Shown: in pieces, positions 45,156 through 53,702 of the stretch
Numbering within the stretch: the first letter of the stretch is position 1
How the letters are laid out: each line of letters begins with the position of its first letter
NCBI RefSeq assembly: GCF_900457465.1
Contig: NZ_UAUU01000009.1
Location: forward strand, 1,054,001 to 1,118,000
Origin: Sphingobacterium multivorum
GTDB lineage: Bacteria > Bacteroidota > Bacteroidia > Sphingobacteriales > Sphingobacteriaceae
Length of the DNA: 64,000 bases
Direction: 5' to 3'
Made by a program: the position numbers and the translations under genes
The notes under the pieces: model-generated
The model's database searches: none
What the model was told of the DNA's origin: nothing
Seen by the model: only the letters and a program-made list of their open reading frames with translations

Positions 45156-45211
45156 GCGCCCTAATAAATAAGCGCTTCGCTAGATGTTGGTATATTTCAA
45201 CCGGCTGATCT
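45156..45211 (+). ncRNA. dispersed hairpin motif with CAACCGGC tail (copy 4)
   Basis: GCGC / GCGC stem, then TTCGCTAGATGTTGGTATAT and TTCAACCGGCTGATC. Upstream it shares the hairpin CTCCCCTTT / AAAGGGGAG (45080-45110), which copies 2 and 3 also have. Confidence 0.5.
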
Positions 45212-45288
45212 AATATAGAAATAATTTTTTGGAATTGGAAAAATAAAAATATTTTTTTATGTCTGCTTCTCCATTTTTTTTGGCTGGC

Positions 45289-45557
45289 TTAGCTTAACCC
45301 AATTATTGGTCGCTCGTCATCGCCGTGGAAGTAGTCAAAAAGTTGACTTGGTTTTATTTGTAATATTTTTGCTAAAGCATACACTTGATAGGGGTAAAAA
45401 CCGGTATCATCATTTTCATGTCGGATTTTTCTTATTGGGTACACTTGAGGTCCAATTTTCCGGTGTCATATCTTTATGTTTACGGCTGGCAACGAAAATT
45501 ACCTTAGCGAATTTACTTAAGCTTTCATTGGTTTGTGAATTTTTCCGTACCCGTCAT
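45289..45557 (-). pseudogene. XRE-family regulator, frameshifted (copy II)
   Basis: From ATG 45557 leftward: MTGTEKFTN, shift, ESLSKFAKVIFVASRKHKDM, TPENW, shift, RKIRHENDDTGFYPYQVYAL, AKILQIKPSQLFDYFHGDDE, RPIIGLS. Two indels separate it from a full ~88-residue Cro/CI protein. It follows the coiled-coil gene by 38 bases on the same strand, as in copy I. Confidence 0.65.
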
Positions 45558-45595
45558 TGGCTAAGCCTACACGTTCAATACCAAGTGATGTGTTT

Positions 45596-45979
45596 CTATT
45601 TTTTATCAGATAGGGCCTCTATCAATATCTTTTGTGTAGAAATTAATTCCTTTTGAGTGTGTATAGTTTCATCCTGCATAGAGATTAATCGATTAGCCTG
45701 ATCTAATTGCTCCTTCAGAGAATTGATTTTTTCCAAAGAAGTATTATTGTCATTTTCGTAGAACGATTTGAAAGGTTCGAGATCAGTATAATATTTGAGA
45801 AAATTGTGGTTTAATGCTGAGGTATAGAGTGCTAATTTTTGTACCGATAGTGTTTCTTGCTTTAAATCATATTCAATGTTTTGGGAATTTTTCACTTTAA
45901 TTTCTTCCATCAAACGCGCATTGCTCACACCTTGATTTTTTGCTTCTCTTTTAATTATATGTCCGATATGAATTTTCAT
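45596..45979 (-). CDS. HTH-like protein with C-terminal coiled coil
   Basis: The 127-residue paralogue of 6595-6969. The C-terminal half (EKINSLKEQLDQANRLISMQ, ETIHTQKELISTQKILIEAL) is almost identical. The N-terminal part (IGHIIKREAKNQGVSNARLM) is only loosely HTH-like and differs, so the two may read different operators. It is divergent from the structured leader and 36-residue frame of module II. Confidence 0.7.
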   Translation of the reverse strand: MKIHIGHIIKREAKNQGVSNARLMEEIKVKNSQNIEYDLKQETLSVQKLALYTSALNHNFLKYYTDLEPFKSFYENDNNTSLEKINSLKEQLDQANRLISMQDETIHTQKELISTQKILIEALSDKK

Positions 45980-46029
45980 AAAATTATTTCAAGATTTGAC
46001 AAAAATATTTTGGGTAAAACCAATTTATT

Positions 46030-46061
46030 TTTGGTTTTTAATTTCTGTTAACTTATATTTG
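46030..46061 (+). promoter_or_regulatory. promoter of leader module II
   Basis: TTTG 46030-46033, 20-base spacer, TATATTTG 46054-46061. Directed at the hairpin leader. A second TATATTTG lies at 46154-46161, directly before the long hairpin. Confidence 0.75.
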
Positions 46062-46067
46062 TATCAT

Positions 46068-46246
46068 AATCAGTTAGCTGATTACTGTCTCGTCAACTGA
46101 AACCAGCAATTTTATCGACGCGAGACCTTTAGGAGCATATTGTCCCAATTTTGTATATTTGTACAATTTTTGGGAAAAGCTCCTACTGGAAACCGTGTCA
46201 GGTCCTTGCTGGTACCATGTTGGCGGTGGAAGGTAGGAGCTTTTCC
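46068..46246 (+). ncRNA. structured leader RNA, module II
   Basis: AATCAG/CTGATT hairpin; GTCTCG 46087-46092 with CGAGAC 46121-46126; TTGTA/TACAA; and a long stem-loop 46173-46246 closed by a perfect 14-bp stem (GGAAAAGCTCCTAC / GTAGGAGCTTTTCC). The inner part TGGAAACCGTGTCAGG resembles module I (TGGAAACTGTGTCAAGG), while the outer stem differs completely, so the pairing rather than the sequence is kept. Confidence 0.65.
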
Positions 46247-46304
46247 TTTTGTAAGTTCTTACTTCCCGCCTCGAGACTCTTGTTGATAACCCAACTAGTA
46301 AATT

Positions 46305-46415
46305 ATGAGACAAAAAAAGTCATTAACCACAACAGAACGACGGCAGATAAAGGATCAGCTTCGTCAGCTTGCAGTATCACTGCTCATCAAGAACAAATAC
46401 TGCCCGCCAGAATAG
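46305..46415 (+). CDS. 36-residue conserved small protein (module II)
   Basis: ATG 46305 to TAG 46413-46415: MRQKKSLTTTERRQIKDQLR, QLAVSLLIKNKY, CPPE. It matches the frame at 7289-7399 over the last 25 residues, with many synonymous changes. Basic N-terminus, short hydrophobic helix, CPPE end. Located about 60 bases after the long hairpin. Unknown function. Confidence 0.62.
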   Translation: MRQKKSLTTTERRQIKDQLRQLAVSLLIKNKYCPPE

Positions 46416-46686
46416 CTTCTCAAAAGCTTAAAATCAGCAATGGCCCTTTACCTCGGATGAGGAATGTGCATACAAAAGCCAGCAAAGGCCTGTGGATAGC
46501 ACCGCCACTGTTGATTTTGCCGACCGGTACTTTTTTAAGATCTATGCCCCAAATTGCACGGCTCCCTTCTCTTTTATCTTCGCACTTTAAAAGTAAGGGT
46601 TTCCGAAATCAAAAGCAAAGATTTGAGACAAATACTATTATAGAAATTCTATAATAAAGGTCCATTTTTAATAAGAAAGCTTGATT

Positions 46687-46966
46687 TTAAGGATTCTTAA
46701 AAGTTTGGTTTTTTATGACCTTATAAATAAGATCGGGGTCTAGATCACATAAATATGCGATCTTAAATATATGGGCAAAAGTGAATTTCTGTGGGTTATT
46801 TAATTTATCAAGATAGGAGTTATATTGAAGCCCTAAAGCTTTCGCCATCTTTGTGGGACCTTGCTTTTCCAATAACCTCATCGATTTTGATGATCTTGGA
46901 CTCAAATAATGACTTTACTGCAAGGAAATCAGGATCAGCACTGCTGGATTTAGTCGACGCATTCAT
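46687..46966 (-). pseudogene. small HTH-like protein, one frameshift (module III regulator)
   Basis: From ATG 46966: MNASTKSSSADPDFLAVKSL, FESKIIKIDEVIGK, then after one indel near 46860 GPTKMAKALGLQYNSYLDKL, NNPQKFTFAHIFKIAYLCDL, DPDLIYKVI. The second half is Cro/CI-like. It is divergent from the third structured leader, as the coiled-coil genes are from modules I and II. Confidence 0.55.
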
Positions 46967-47081
46967 TTATTGAAGTTTGATTTACTAAATGTTGCTTTTT
47001 GCAGACTAAATGTGTGTTATAATTTATTATTCATAAATAATAATTTTTATTTTATAAATTTTATGACTATATTTGAATCAA

Positions 47082-47279
47082 TATCCAAGATGAATAAGGT
47101 ATTAAACTAAAGAGTCTCGACAGCAAATTCCGACAATTTGATTTAGAACGAGACGATAGGATAATGCCTATGATTGCTTTATTTGTACATTTGTACAGCT
47201 ATAGCGTCATGGGCCCTATCGTAGACCGTTTCTAAAAGGCGTCGGAACCTTGCTGTACGGTGATAGGGCCTGCTATAGC
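47082..47279 (+). ncRNA. structured leader RNA, module III
   Basis: A TATATTTG box at 47068-47075 precedes GTCTCG 47114-47119 / CGAGAC 47149-47154, a TACATTTG box (47186-47193) within TGTACA..TGTACA, and a long stem-loop 47198-47279 closed by GCTATAGC / GCTATAGC and GGGCCCTATC / GATAGGGCC. Same arrangement as modules I and II, diverged sequence. It is the leader nearest to the TlpA-SusC-SusD operon. Confidence 0.6.
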
Positions 47280-47317
47280 CATTTTCCCGAATAAGACTCA
47301 CAATTATAAACGTGAGT

Positions 47318-47368
47318 ATGAACCTTAAAAAACAGACAACAAAAAATCTTATTTCAGCTCCCGAGTAG
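47318..47368 (+). CDS. 16-residue open frame after leader III
   Basis: ATG 47318 to TAG 47366-47368, MNLKKQTTKNLISAPE. It holds the position of the 36-residue frames and ends in PE like them, but is short and otherwise unlike them. A CCCGAG/CTCGGG hairpin spans its stop. May be a decayed or minimal version. Confidence 0.3.
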   Translation: MNLKKQTTKNLISAPE

Positions 47369-47584
47369 CTCGGGTAGCTAAGTCAAACATGATTTGACCC
47401 TACACTGCTATGGATTGCATCACGCCAATATGATAACCTTTGTGATAACCACTCAAATGCGATCTAGCTTCCCAATTAATTTATTGTTTACCTGACCTAA
47501 GCAAGCTCAGGCTCCCGCAAAAAAAGCTGATTTCGGTCGGACAGGGAGAGCTATGCGCTAAGGTCACAGCTAAAAACTAAACAC
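47369..47584. other. operon leader
   Basis: No gene. Contains GCTGATTTCGGTCGGACAGG (about 47529), shared with the region before the SusC gene of superlocus I. Confidence 0.4.
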
Positions 47585-47962
47585 ATGAAAGCCATTTATG
47601 AAGATCTCCTGCATCTTGACAGGCCATTCTACGAGATTCATGAAGACAGTTACGATCCATTGAAATGTATCGAAAACTTTTGGGATAATTATCCGCTAGT
47701 CACGATACGCGAGTATCTCTATGCATTGGACCTCAAATGCAAAACCCTCGGCGAAGTTACCGAAAGCAAATTAGAGGCTGTACAGCAAACGCTGTTTTTG
47801 GCCGATATTCTACGTGCTCTGGTGGCGTATTTCCTAACGCATAGCCGCCATTTAGATACAACCCAATTAAAACTGTCAACTCTGGAAGCTAATATGAAGG
47901 AAATCCAGCTGACCAAACAAATCAATGATTTTTTTCAATCCATTAACCCACCAAAACCTTAA
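47585..47962 (+). CDS. hypothetical helical protein, 125 residues
   Basis: No recognised family. All-helical look: DNYPLVTIREYLYALDLKCK, ILRALVAYFLTHSRHL, KLSTLEANMKEIQLTKQIND. No signal peptide, so cytoplasmic. First gene of the operon; its stop is 1 base before the TlpA start (47964). Possibly an operon regulator. There is no counterpart at this place in superlocus I. Confidence 0.65.
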   Translation: MKAIYEDLLHLDRPFYEIHEDSYDPLKCIENFWDNYPLVTIREYLYALDLKCKTLGEVTESKLEAVQQTLFLADILRALVAYFLTHSRHLDTTQLKLSTLEANMKEIQLTKQINDFFQSINPPKP

Positions 47963-47963
47963 G

Positions 47964-48590
47964 ATGATGAAATCAATACTATATAATTTGTACAAGGCTT
48001 TTAAGAGCAAACGAGCACGAGCGATAATGCTGTGTTTGGTTTCTATGTTTAGTTTATCGGCCCAGACCCCCCGCAAGGACAGCGGGGCGGATGGGCTTTC
48101 TGCAGTTGCACCGATCAATGTAGGCGATCGGGTGCCCGAAGATTTTTATACCCGACAGTATAAAGTTTACACGAATGGTAAGGCTATCACTACAGATCTA
48201 AAACATCTGAAAGGTAAGCTGATCATCTTGGACTTCTGGGCCTCATGGTGCGGAATGTGTCTCACTCAGATGCCAAAAGGGGAGAAGCTGAGCCAACAGT
48301 ATGCAGATACGCTAGCCATGGTACTTGTCAATACCAAACATCGCCGGGATGATCTCCAAAAAATCAAAAAGACCTATAGCGAAACCTTAGCTCGGATAGG
48401 AGGGAGCGCGCTACCTACTGTTTATAATGATGAATATCTAATAAGCTTGTTTCCGCATGCTTCAATTCCGAGATATGTATGGATCTCGCCACGCGGTACC
48501 GTGCTGGCAATTACAGGTCATACATTCGTAAATAAAGAACAGATTGATAATGTAATCGACTTGTTGAGGGGGCAAGGTAATTATGAATAG
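47964..48590 (+). CDS. TlpA-like periplasmic thioredoxin
   Basis: Starts at 47964 or 47967. The signal region (about 15-34) contains VSMFSLSAQTPRKDSG, shared at DNA level with the SusC gene at 7840. The thioredoxin core follows (about 52-205), with WASWCGMC (Cys96, Cys99) and the cis-Pro loop SIPRYVWISPRG. Likely reduces or exchanges disulfides in the periplasm. It overlaps the SusC start by 8 bases, so translation is coupled. Confidence 0.88.
   Translation: MMKSILYNLYKAFKSKRARAIMLCLVSMFSLSAQTPRKDSGADGLSAVAPINVGDRVPEDFYTRQYKVYTNGKAITTDLKHLKGKLIILDFWASWCGMCLTQMPKGEKLSQQYADTLAMVLVNTKHRRDDLQKIKKTYSETLARIGGSALPTVYNDEYLISLFPHASIPRYVWISPRGTVLAITGHTFVNKEQIDNVIDLLRGQGNYE
48033..48096 (+). repeat. 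64-base signal-peptide cassette (partner 7921-7984)
   Basis: Same VSMFSLSAQTPRKDSG coding sequence and CCCCGC..GCGGGG hairpin as in the SusC gene of superlocus I, here inside the TlpA gene. Confidence 0.85.
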
Positions 48591-51500
48591 ATGGTTAACT
48601 TACGCGCTGTTCATTACATTATGCTTCTTGCAGATGGAATTAAAAGCGCAGCACAACTATACTGGAACAGTAGTAGATGAGTCCGCCCACCCAATTGCTG
48701 GCGCAAGCATTACGCTGTTGAAAACAAAGACGCAAACGAGGACGGATCGCGAAGGAAAGTTTCAAGTATCGGCGACTGATCTTAGTGAACGGCTATCTGT
48801 CAGCTACATGGGGTATGAAACGCGTGTACTGGCGCTTGCTGAATCCAAAAATAGGAACTTTTGGATCGTTCTTAACAAGAAAACAAATCAGCTTGAGGAG
48901 GTGATGGTCGAGACAGGCTATCAGCGCATTCCCAAAGACCGTGCTACCGGGGCTTTTGCACAGGTAGATGAAAAGGTCATAACGCAGAGACTATCATCGG
49001 GCAATATTCTTGACCGCTTAGAAGGGAATTTTTCGGCTCTGCAGATGGATCGGCGCGATGGTACCAATCAGATCAATATTCGCGGTATCAATACGCTTTC
49101 CAGTGCGCTCATGGGACCGTTAATTATTGTCAATGATCTGCCTTTTGAGGGTGATATCAACGCGATTAATCCGAATGATGTGGAGACCGTTACGCTGCTT
49201 AAGGATGCTGCAGCAACATCGGTCTGGGGGGCACGGGCCGGAAATGGTGTTATCGTAATCAAACTAAAAAATCGAAATAAACAGGAGGGAACAGCGGTGG
49301 ATTTTTCGTCTAATCTAACCATTACCGCCAAACCTGACCTGATGTATTTACCTAAAATGTCTTCGGCAGAGTTTATAGATGTGGAAAAAATGCTTTTTGA
49401 TAAAGGATTTTACAATACCATATTGAACGGTACTAATTCGAATAGGGGTATTGTATCTCCAGTTGTTGATGGCCTGTATGATCTTTCCAAAGGATTGATC
49501 ACGCAAGGGGAAATGGATGCGCGTATCGAACAATATATGACTCAGGATTATCGAAAAGACCTGCTCCGCTACGTCTATCGCAATGGTATATTAAGCCAAA
49601 ATAATATTGCGCTGTCTGGTCATGATGAGCAGAGTGGTTACCGAGTAGGGATCGGCTACAATAGAAATATGCTCAGCAAAAGGGAAAGTAGTAATCAGCG
49701 GCTGGTGATCAATGGAAGTTATCAGCTGAATTTCTGGAAACGCTTTAAGCTGGAGAGCAACCTGCTTTATTCCAATATGAAGAATAGCTATAATCCGGAC
49801 CTCATTGATTATCCAATTGGTGTGGGCGGAGGTAGGACAAATCTATATCCTTACGCACAGTTGATGGATGATGCCGGTAATCCCCTAACGATTCCATCAC
49901 AATATAATTTTAGGTATATGGAGACTGTAGCTACGCGCAATGAGGGACTGCTGGACTGGTTTTATCGACCGTTGGACGAATTTGGTACATCCAGATCCGA
50001 TAATAATACCAATTATTGGAATGCAGGGCTTAAACTGTCGGTCAAGCTGTGGAATAGTCTAGATATTACAGGCCAATACGGCTTTGAAGGTCAATTGGGT
50101 GCGAATCGAACCTTACGCGGGCAGGAATCCTTCTTCACACGTGATCTGATCAACCGTTTTACGCAGATCAATAATGGGGCGGTAAAACGGATTGTGCCGC
50201 TGGGAGGGATACTGACCAATGGTAACAATGATTTCACCAGCCATAAAGGAAGAGTACAGCTCAATTTTGCACACAAATGGAGTGACCTACATGAACTGAA
50301 TTTTTTTGGGGGCGCTGAAGTGTCGGCACGCAGGGAAGAAAGCAACCTGTTTACAACCTATGGTTTTGACGAAAATCTGTACAATAGCCAACTGATAGAT
50401 CCAATAACTGCCTATCCGATCTATGATGGTCTGAGTGGATTGAGCCGTATTCCCTATACAAACGGGTTTGATAAACGAATGCGTCGATATGTATCGCTAT
50501 TTGGGAATGCTTCCTACACTTATCGGGGGCGTTATATCTTTTCGGTAAGTGGCCGAAAAGATGCCTCTAACTTGTTTGGGGTAAATGCCAACAACAAATG
50601 GAATCCATTGTGGTCGGCTGGATTGGCGTGGAAGCTGTCAGATGAAGCCTTTTTTCCGAAGAATAAAATGGTTAATAGTTTGAAGCTGCGGTCTACATTG
50701 GGGCATAGTGGTAATTCGGGTGGTATGACAACTAGTTTGCCTATTATCAGTTATATGTCGGGACTAAATACGGATGTCAGCACTTTTCCACGTGCCATCG
50801 TCTCGTTGCTGCCCAATCCATCGCTCCGTTGGGAAGATGTCCGCATGTTCAATGTCGCGTTGGACGCTTCCTTGATCAATAATCGGATTGTACTTTCCGC
50901 GGATGCTTATTTTAAAAAGTCGACGGATCTTTTTGCATCGGATCCCATCGACCCTACTTTTGGTTTTAGTACGCTGCGACGGAATGTGGCTATTACTTCG
51001 GGAAGGGGTATTGATATTGATCTCAATGCAAAAATATTGGATGGTAACTTTAAATGGAATGCGACGGTACTGTTTACCATAAATAAGGACAAAGTGAACA
51101 AATATTATGGCGGTACCTGGCGTGCTTTGACTTTTACCTCTTATGCAGGGCAAAGTATTTCTCCAGTCGAAGGTAAGGCACTCTATCCTGTATTCTCTTA
51201 CCGCTTTATGGGACTTGATCCTGAAAATGGCGATCCGCAAGGATCGCTGCAGGGGGCTATCTCTAAGGATTATACCAAAATCCTGGCAGACTCTATCCAA
51301 AATTTGGTGTACCACGGTTCGGGAATCCCTCCCTATTACGGATCGCTCAACCAGACTTTCAGCTGGAAATCGTGGCTCTTGAGTGTCAATATCGCCTACA
51401 AGTTTGGTCATTTCTTCCAAAAGGAAACAATCCGGTACCTGGATCTTTTTAATGGTTGGCGCACCCATGGAGATTATGCAGAACGTTGGCAGAATCCAGG

Positions 51501-51789
51501 AGATGAATCTCAAACAACCGTTCCATCGATGACTTATCCAGCCAATTCAAACCGTGATGATTTCTATGCTTACTCGGAAGCCAATATTGGTAAAGGGGAT
51601 ATTATACGCTTGCAGGATATTCGTTTGCAATATCAATGGCTGCTCATGCGTAAGTTTCCCGTACAGGCTTATGCTTCGGCCAACAATGTAGCGCTGTTAT
51701 GGAAAGCCAACAAATGGGGCATAGACCCCGATTTTAACAATATGCCTCCTGCTCGAAATTATAGCTTGGGGTTATCTATTCATTTTTAA
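48583..51789 (+). CDS. SusC/RagA TonB-linked outer-membrane transporter
   Basis: The 1,068-residue protein is complete: signal peptide (ELKAQ), carboxypeptidase-like domain (NYTGTVVDESAHPIAGASIT), linker EVMVETGYQRIPKDRATGAF, plug (QINIRGINTLSSALMGPLII, TLLKDAAATSVWGARAGNGV) and barrel to YSLGLSIHF. The linker and plug follow the same pattern as the SusC at 7840, marking one subfamily. It overlaps TlpA by 8 bases and is followed by SusD after 19 bases. Confidence 0.95.
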   Translation: MNRWLTYALFITLCFLQMELKAQHNYTGTVVDESAHPIAGASITLLKTKTQTRTDREGKFQVSATDLSERLSVSYMGYETRVLALAESKNRNFWIVLNKKTNQLEEVMVETGYQRIPKDRATGAFAQVDEKVITQRLSSGNILDRLEGNFSALQMDRRDGTNQINIRGINTLSSALMGPLIIVNDLPFEGDINAINPNDVETVTLLKDAAATSVWGARAGNGVIVIKLKNRNKQEGTAVDFSSNLTITAKPDLMYLPKMSSAEFIDVEKMLFDKGFYNTILNGTNSNRGIVSPVVDGLYDLSKGLITQGEMDARIEQYMTQDYRKDLLRYVYRNGILSQNNIALSGHDEQSGYRVGIGYNRNMLSKRESSNQRLVINGSYQLNFWKRFKLESNLLYSNMKNSYNPDLIDYPIGVGGGRTNLYPYAQLMDDAGNPLTIPSQYNFRYMETVATRNEGLLDWFYRPLDEFGTSRSDNNTNYWNAGLKLSVKLWNSLDITGQYGFEGQLGANRTLRGQESFFTRDLINRFTQINNGAVKRIVPLGGILTNGNNDFTSHKGRVQLNFAHKWSDLHELNFFGGAEVSARREESNLFTTYGFDENLYNSQLIDPITAYPIYDGLSGLSRIPYTNGFDKRMRRYVSLFGNASYTYRGRYIFSVSGRKDASNLFGVNANNKWNPLWSAGLAWKLSDEAFFPKNKMVNSLKLRSTLGHSGNSGGMTTSLPIISYMSGLNTDVSTFPRAIVSLLPNPSLRWEDVRMFNVALDASLINNRIVLSADAYFKKSTDLFASDPIDPTFGFSTLRRNVAITSGRGIDIDLNAKILDGNFKWNATVLFTINKDKVNKYYGGTWRALTFTSYAGQSISPVEGKALYPVFSYRFMGLDPENGDPQGSLQGAISKDYTKILADSIQNLVYHGSGIPPYYGSLNQTFSWKSWLLSVNIAYKFGHFFQKETIRYLDLFNGWRTHGDYAERWQNPGDESQTTVPSMTYPANSNRDDFYAYSEANIGKGDIIRLQDIRLQYQWLLMRKFPVQAYASANNVALLWKANKWGIDPDFNNMPPARNYSLGLSIHF

Positions 51790-51808
51790 TAGAAAGGAAG
51801 AAATTATA

Positions 51809-53161
51809 ATGAAAAATATGATGTGGATAGGCATCTTCCTATGGAGCCTTTGCTGCCAGTCTTGTACTAAATTTTTGGATGAAAAGCCGCAGTTGTCTGC
51901 GGCTACTCCCGACAAGGAAGAGGACTTAAGGGCGCTATTGGATTTTGAGTCTCAGATTAATCTATATTATCCGGGACTAATTGAACTGGGGACAGATGAT
52001 TATTATCTGAACCATGATAACTACAATAATATGCTCGCCAGCTTTCAGGAGGCTTATCGATGGGATAAAGAAATGATTACAACGGATGTTGCTTATTGGA
52101 GAGCCTGTTATAATACCATTATGATCGCCAATATTGTGCTGGAAGGTGCTGAGCGTCTGAAACCGATTAAAAATAAAGATATTGAGGGCGAAGCCCTATT
52201 TGTCCGTGGGCTGGCGCACTTCTATGCGGCCCAGTTGTATTGTCCGCTTTATAATAAGACTGCGGATAGCCCTTTCGGACTGCCGATACGGCTGACTTCT
52301 GATTTTAATGTTCCTGTTACACGTGCTACGGTACATGAAACATACAAACAGATCATTGATGATATCAAAGGGGCAATTCCTAATTTGAGGGACCAGGCCG
52401 CTGAGATCAATCGACCGGGCAAACGAGCGGCTTATGCGGCATTGGCAAGAATATATCTGAGTATTGCAGACTATGAGCAAGCACGGTATTATGCCAATGA
52501 ATGCCTGAAAATAAATGCAGATTTGATGGATTTTAATACCATTGACGCTAAACTTAATTACCCCATTACACCAAAAAATGTAGAAATGATCTACTATGGA
52601 TCGACTATTTCCGGGAGTGCTGCACTGAACAGTAGCCGGGCCAGAATACCTATGGAAGTATATAACCTATTTGATGCTAATGATCTCCGCAAGGTCATTT
52701 ATTTTAAATCAGTGAATGCAACAGAATATGCTTTCAAAGGTTATTACTCTGGACGTTCGGCTACTTATTTTGCGGGTTTTGCCAACGATGAGCTTTTTCT
52801 GATCCGGGCAGAATGCAATGCCCGTTTAGGAGCTACTGAGACGGCCTTGGGCGATATCAATAAACTGTTGGAAAATCGGATTCGAAAGGGCTCATTTGCC
52901 GCATTGAAATTATCTGATCCGGAAGATTTATTGCGCTTGATCCTAAATGAGCGACGTAAGGAAATGTTATTTCGGGGTGTAAGGTGGTCGGATCTGAAGC
53001 GATTAAACCTCGAACCCAAGCATGCCGTAAATCTGGTACGGGAGGTCATAACTAATGGAGAGACGAAACGATATGAGCTACCGGCTAACGATGCCCGTTA
53101 TCTATATCCCATCCCCGCCGAAGTGATTAGTCAAAGTAATATTGAACAAAATCCGAGGTAA
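51809..53161 (+). CDS. SusD/RagB-family outer-membrane lipoprotein
   Basis: The 450-residue lipoprotein (CQSCTKFLDEKPQLSAATPD) is the SusC partner. Typical pieces: EGEALFVRGLAHFYAAQLYC, AAYAALARIYLSIADYEQAR, LNERRKEMLFRGVRWSDLKR and YLYPIPAEVISQSNIEQNPR. It aligns along its length with the SusD at 11237. Last gene of the operon; a strong terminator follows. Confidence 0.94.
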   Translation: MKNMMWIGIFLWSLCCQSCTKFLDEKPQLSAATPDKEEDLRALLDFESQINLYYPGLIELGTDDYYLNHDNYNNMLASFQEAYRWDKEMITTDVAYWRACYNTIMIANIVLEGAERLKPIKNKDIEGEALFVRGLAHFYAAQLYCPLYNKTADSPFGLPIRLTSDFNVPVTRATVHETYKQIIDDIKGAIPNLRDQAAEINRPGKRAAYAALARIYLSIADYEQARYYANECLKINADLMDFNTIDAKLNYPITPKNVEMIYYGSTISGSAALNSSRARIPMEVYNLFDANDLRKVIYFKSVNATEYAFKGYYSGRSATYFAGFANDELFLIRAECNARLGATETALGDINKLLENRIRKGSFAALKLSDPEDLLRLILNERRKEMLFRGVRWSDLKRLNLEPKHAVNLVREVITNGETKRYELPANDARYLYPIPAEVISQSNIEQNPR

Positions 53162-53168
53162 GAAACGG

Positions 53169-53198
53169 AAGCAGGCTTCCGATGAGGGAAGCCTGCTT
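53169..53198 (+). terminator. terminator after the SusCD operon II
   Basis: Stem AAGCAGGCTTCC / GGAAGCCTGCTT, then TTTTTT. Confidence 0.9.
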
Positions 53199-53204
53199 TT
53201 TTGT

Positions 53205-53594
53205 CTACTGGTTGGAGCGAAATGCTTGCACAGTAGTGTTGGTGTTAGAACTGGATACTGCATCTTCAATCTGATCTTCAACTGTCACGCCGGGTGTTAC
53301 TTGATGCGACATATCGGGCTGACCCGAACCGTTATCTGGTGCTTTGATGGAACAGATCTCCTGGTCATCATCACCACACTCAAATTTTGGTGTCAACGCA
53401 TAATTCGCTGGATTGGTTGGATCTGAATTGACCAGCTCATTATTGTACCAAGTCGGATCGTCAAGTGATCTTGATACTGTTTTCTCAATTTTCACTTCTT
53501 TCTTTTCGGTGAAACTTTGGGTACCGTATGCAAGGCCCAATCCTAATACGGCTAATGTGCCGGCACGTAGCCAGCTGTTTCTTTTTGTAAGCAT
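53205..53594 (-). CDS. small secreted two-Cys protein (DUF6520-like)
   Basis: The 129-residue protein has an N-terminal signal or anchor (SWLRAGTLAVLGLGLAYGTQ), a Lys/Glu-rich spacer, and the conserved part DPTWYNNELV, DPTNPANYAL, CGDDDQEICSIKAPDNGSGQ, P and a Ser/Thr/Asn-rich tail. A paralogue without the signal is at 13886. It is convergent with a TlpA-SusC-SusD operon and next to a Crp gene in both places. The two cysteines could form a disulfide handled by TlpA. The DUF6520 label is from memory. Confidence 0.7.
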   Translation of the reverse strand: MLTKRNSWLRAGTLAVLGLGLAYGTQSFTEKKEVKIEKTVSRSLDDPTWYNNELVNSDPTNPANYALTPKFECGDDDQEICSIKAPDNGSGQPDMSHQVTPGVTVEDQIEDAVSSSNTNTTVQAFRSNQ

Positions 53595-53702
53595 AAGCTT
53601 AAAGTTTAGTTTATAAAATGTTTATTAAAGCCAGCACTTTCGCTAGCTCCTTATACAAAGTTGCATGCAAAATAAGTCTGATATAGGCCTGTACCATAGG
53701 AG

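Larger units (their letters stand above)
45289..46650. repeat. 1.3-kb module, copy II (partner 6301-7640)
   Basis: Same order as copy I: XRE, coiled-coil HTH, divergent promoter, GTCTCG-N28-CGAGAC, long hairpin, CCTCGAGACTCTT, 36-codon frame, shared tail. It is followed at once by a second, more diverged module (46687-47368). Confidence 0.8.

Noticed and set aside
45306..45656. Plus-strand frame of 116 codons
   Set aside because: It runs opposite to the XRE gene copy II and the coiled-coil gene, which explain the sequence.
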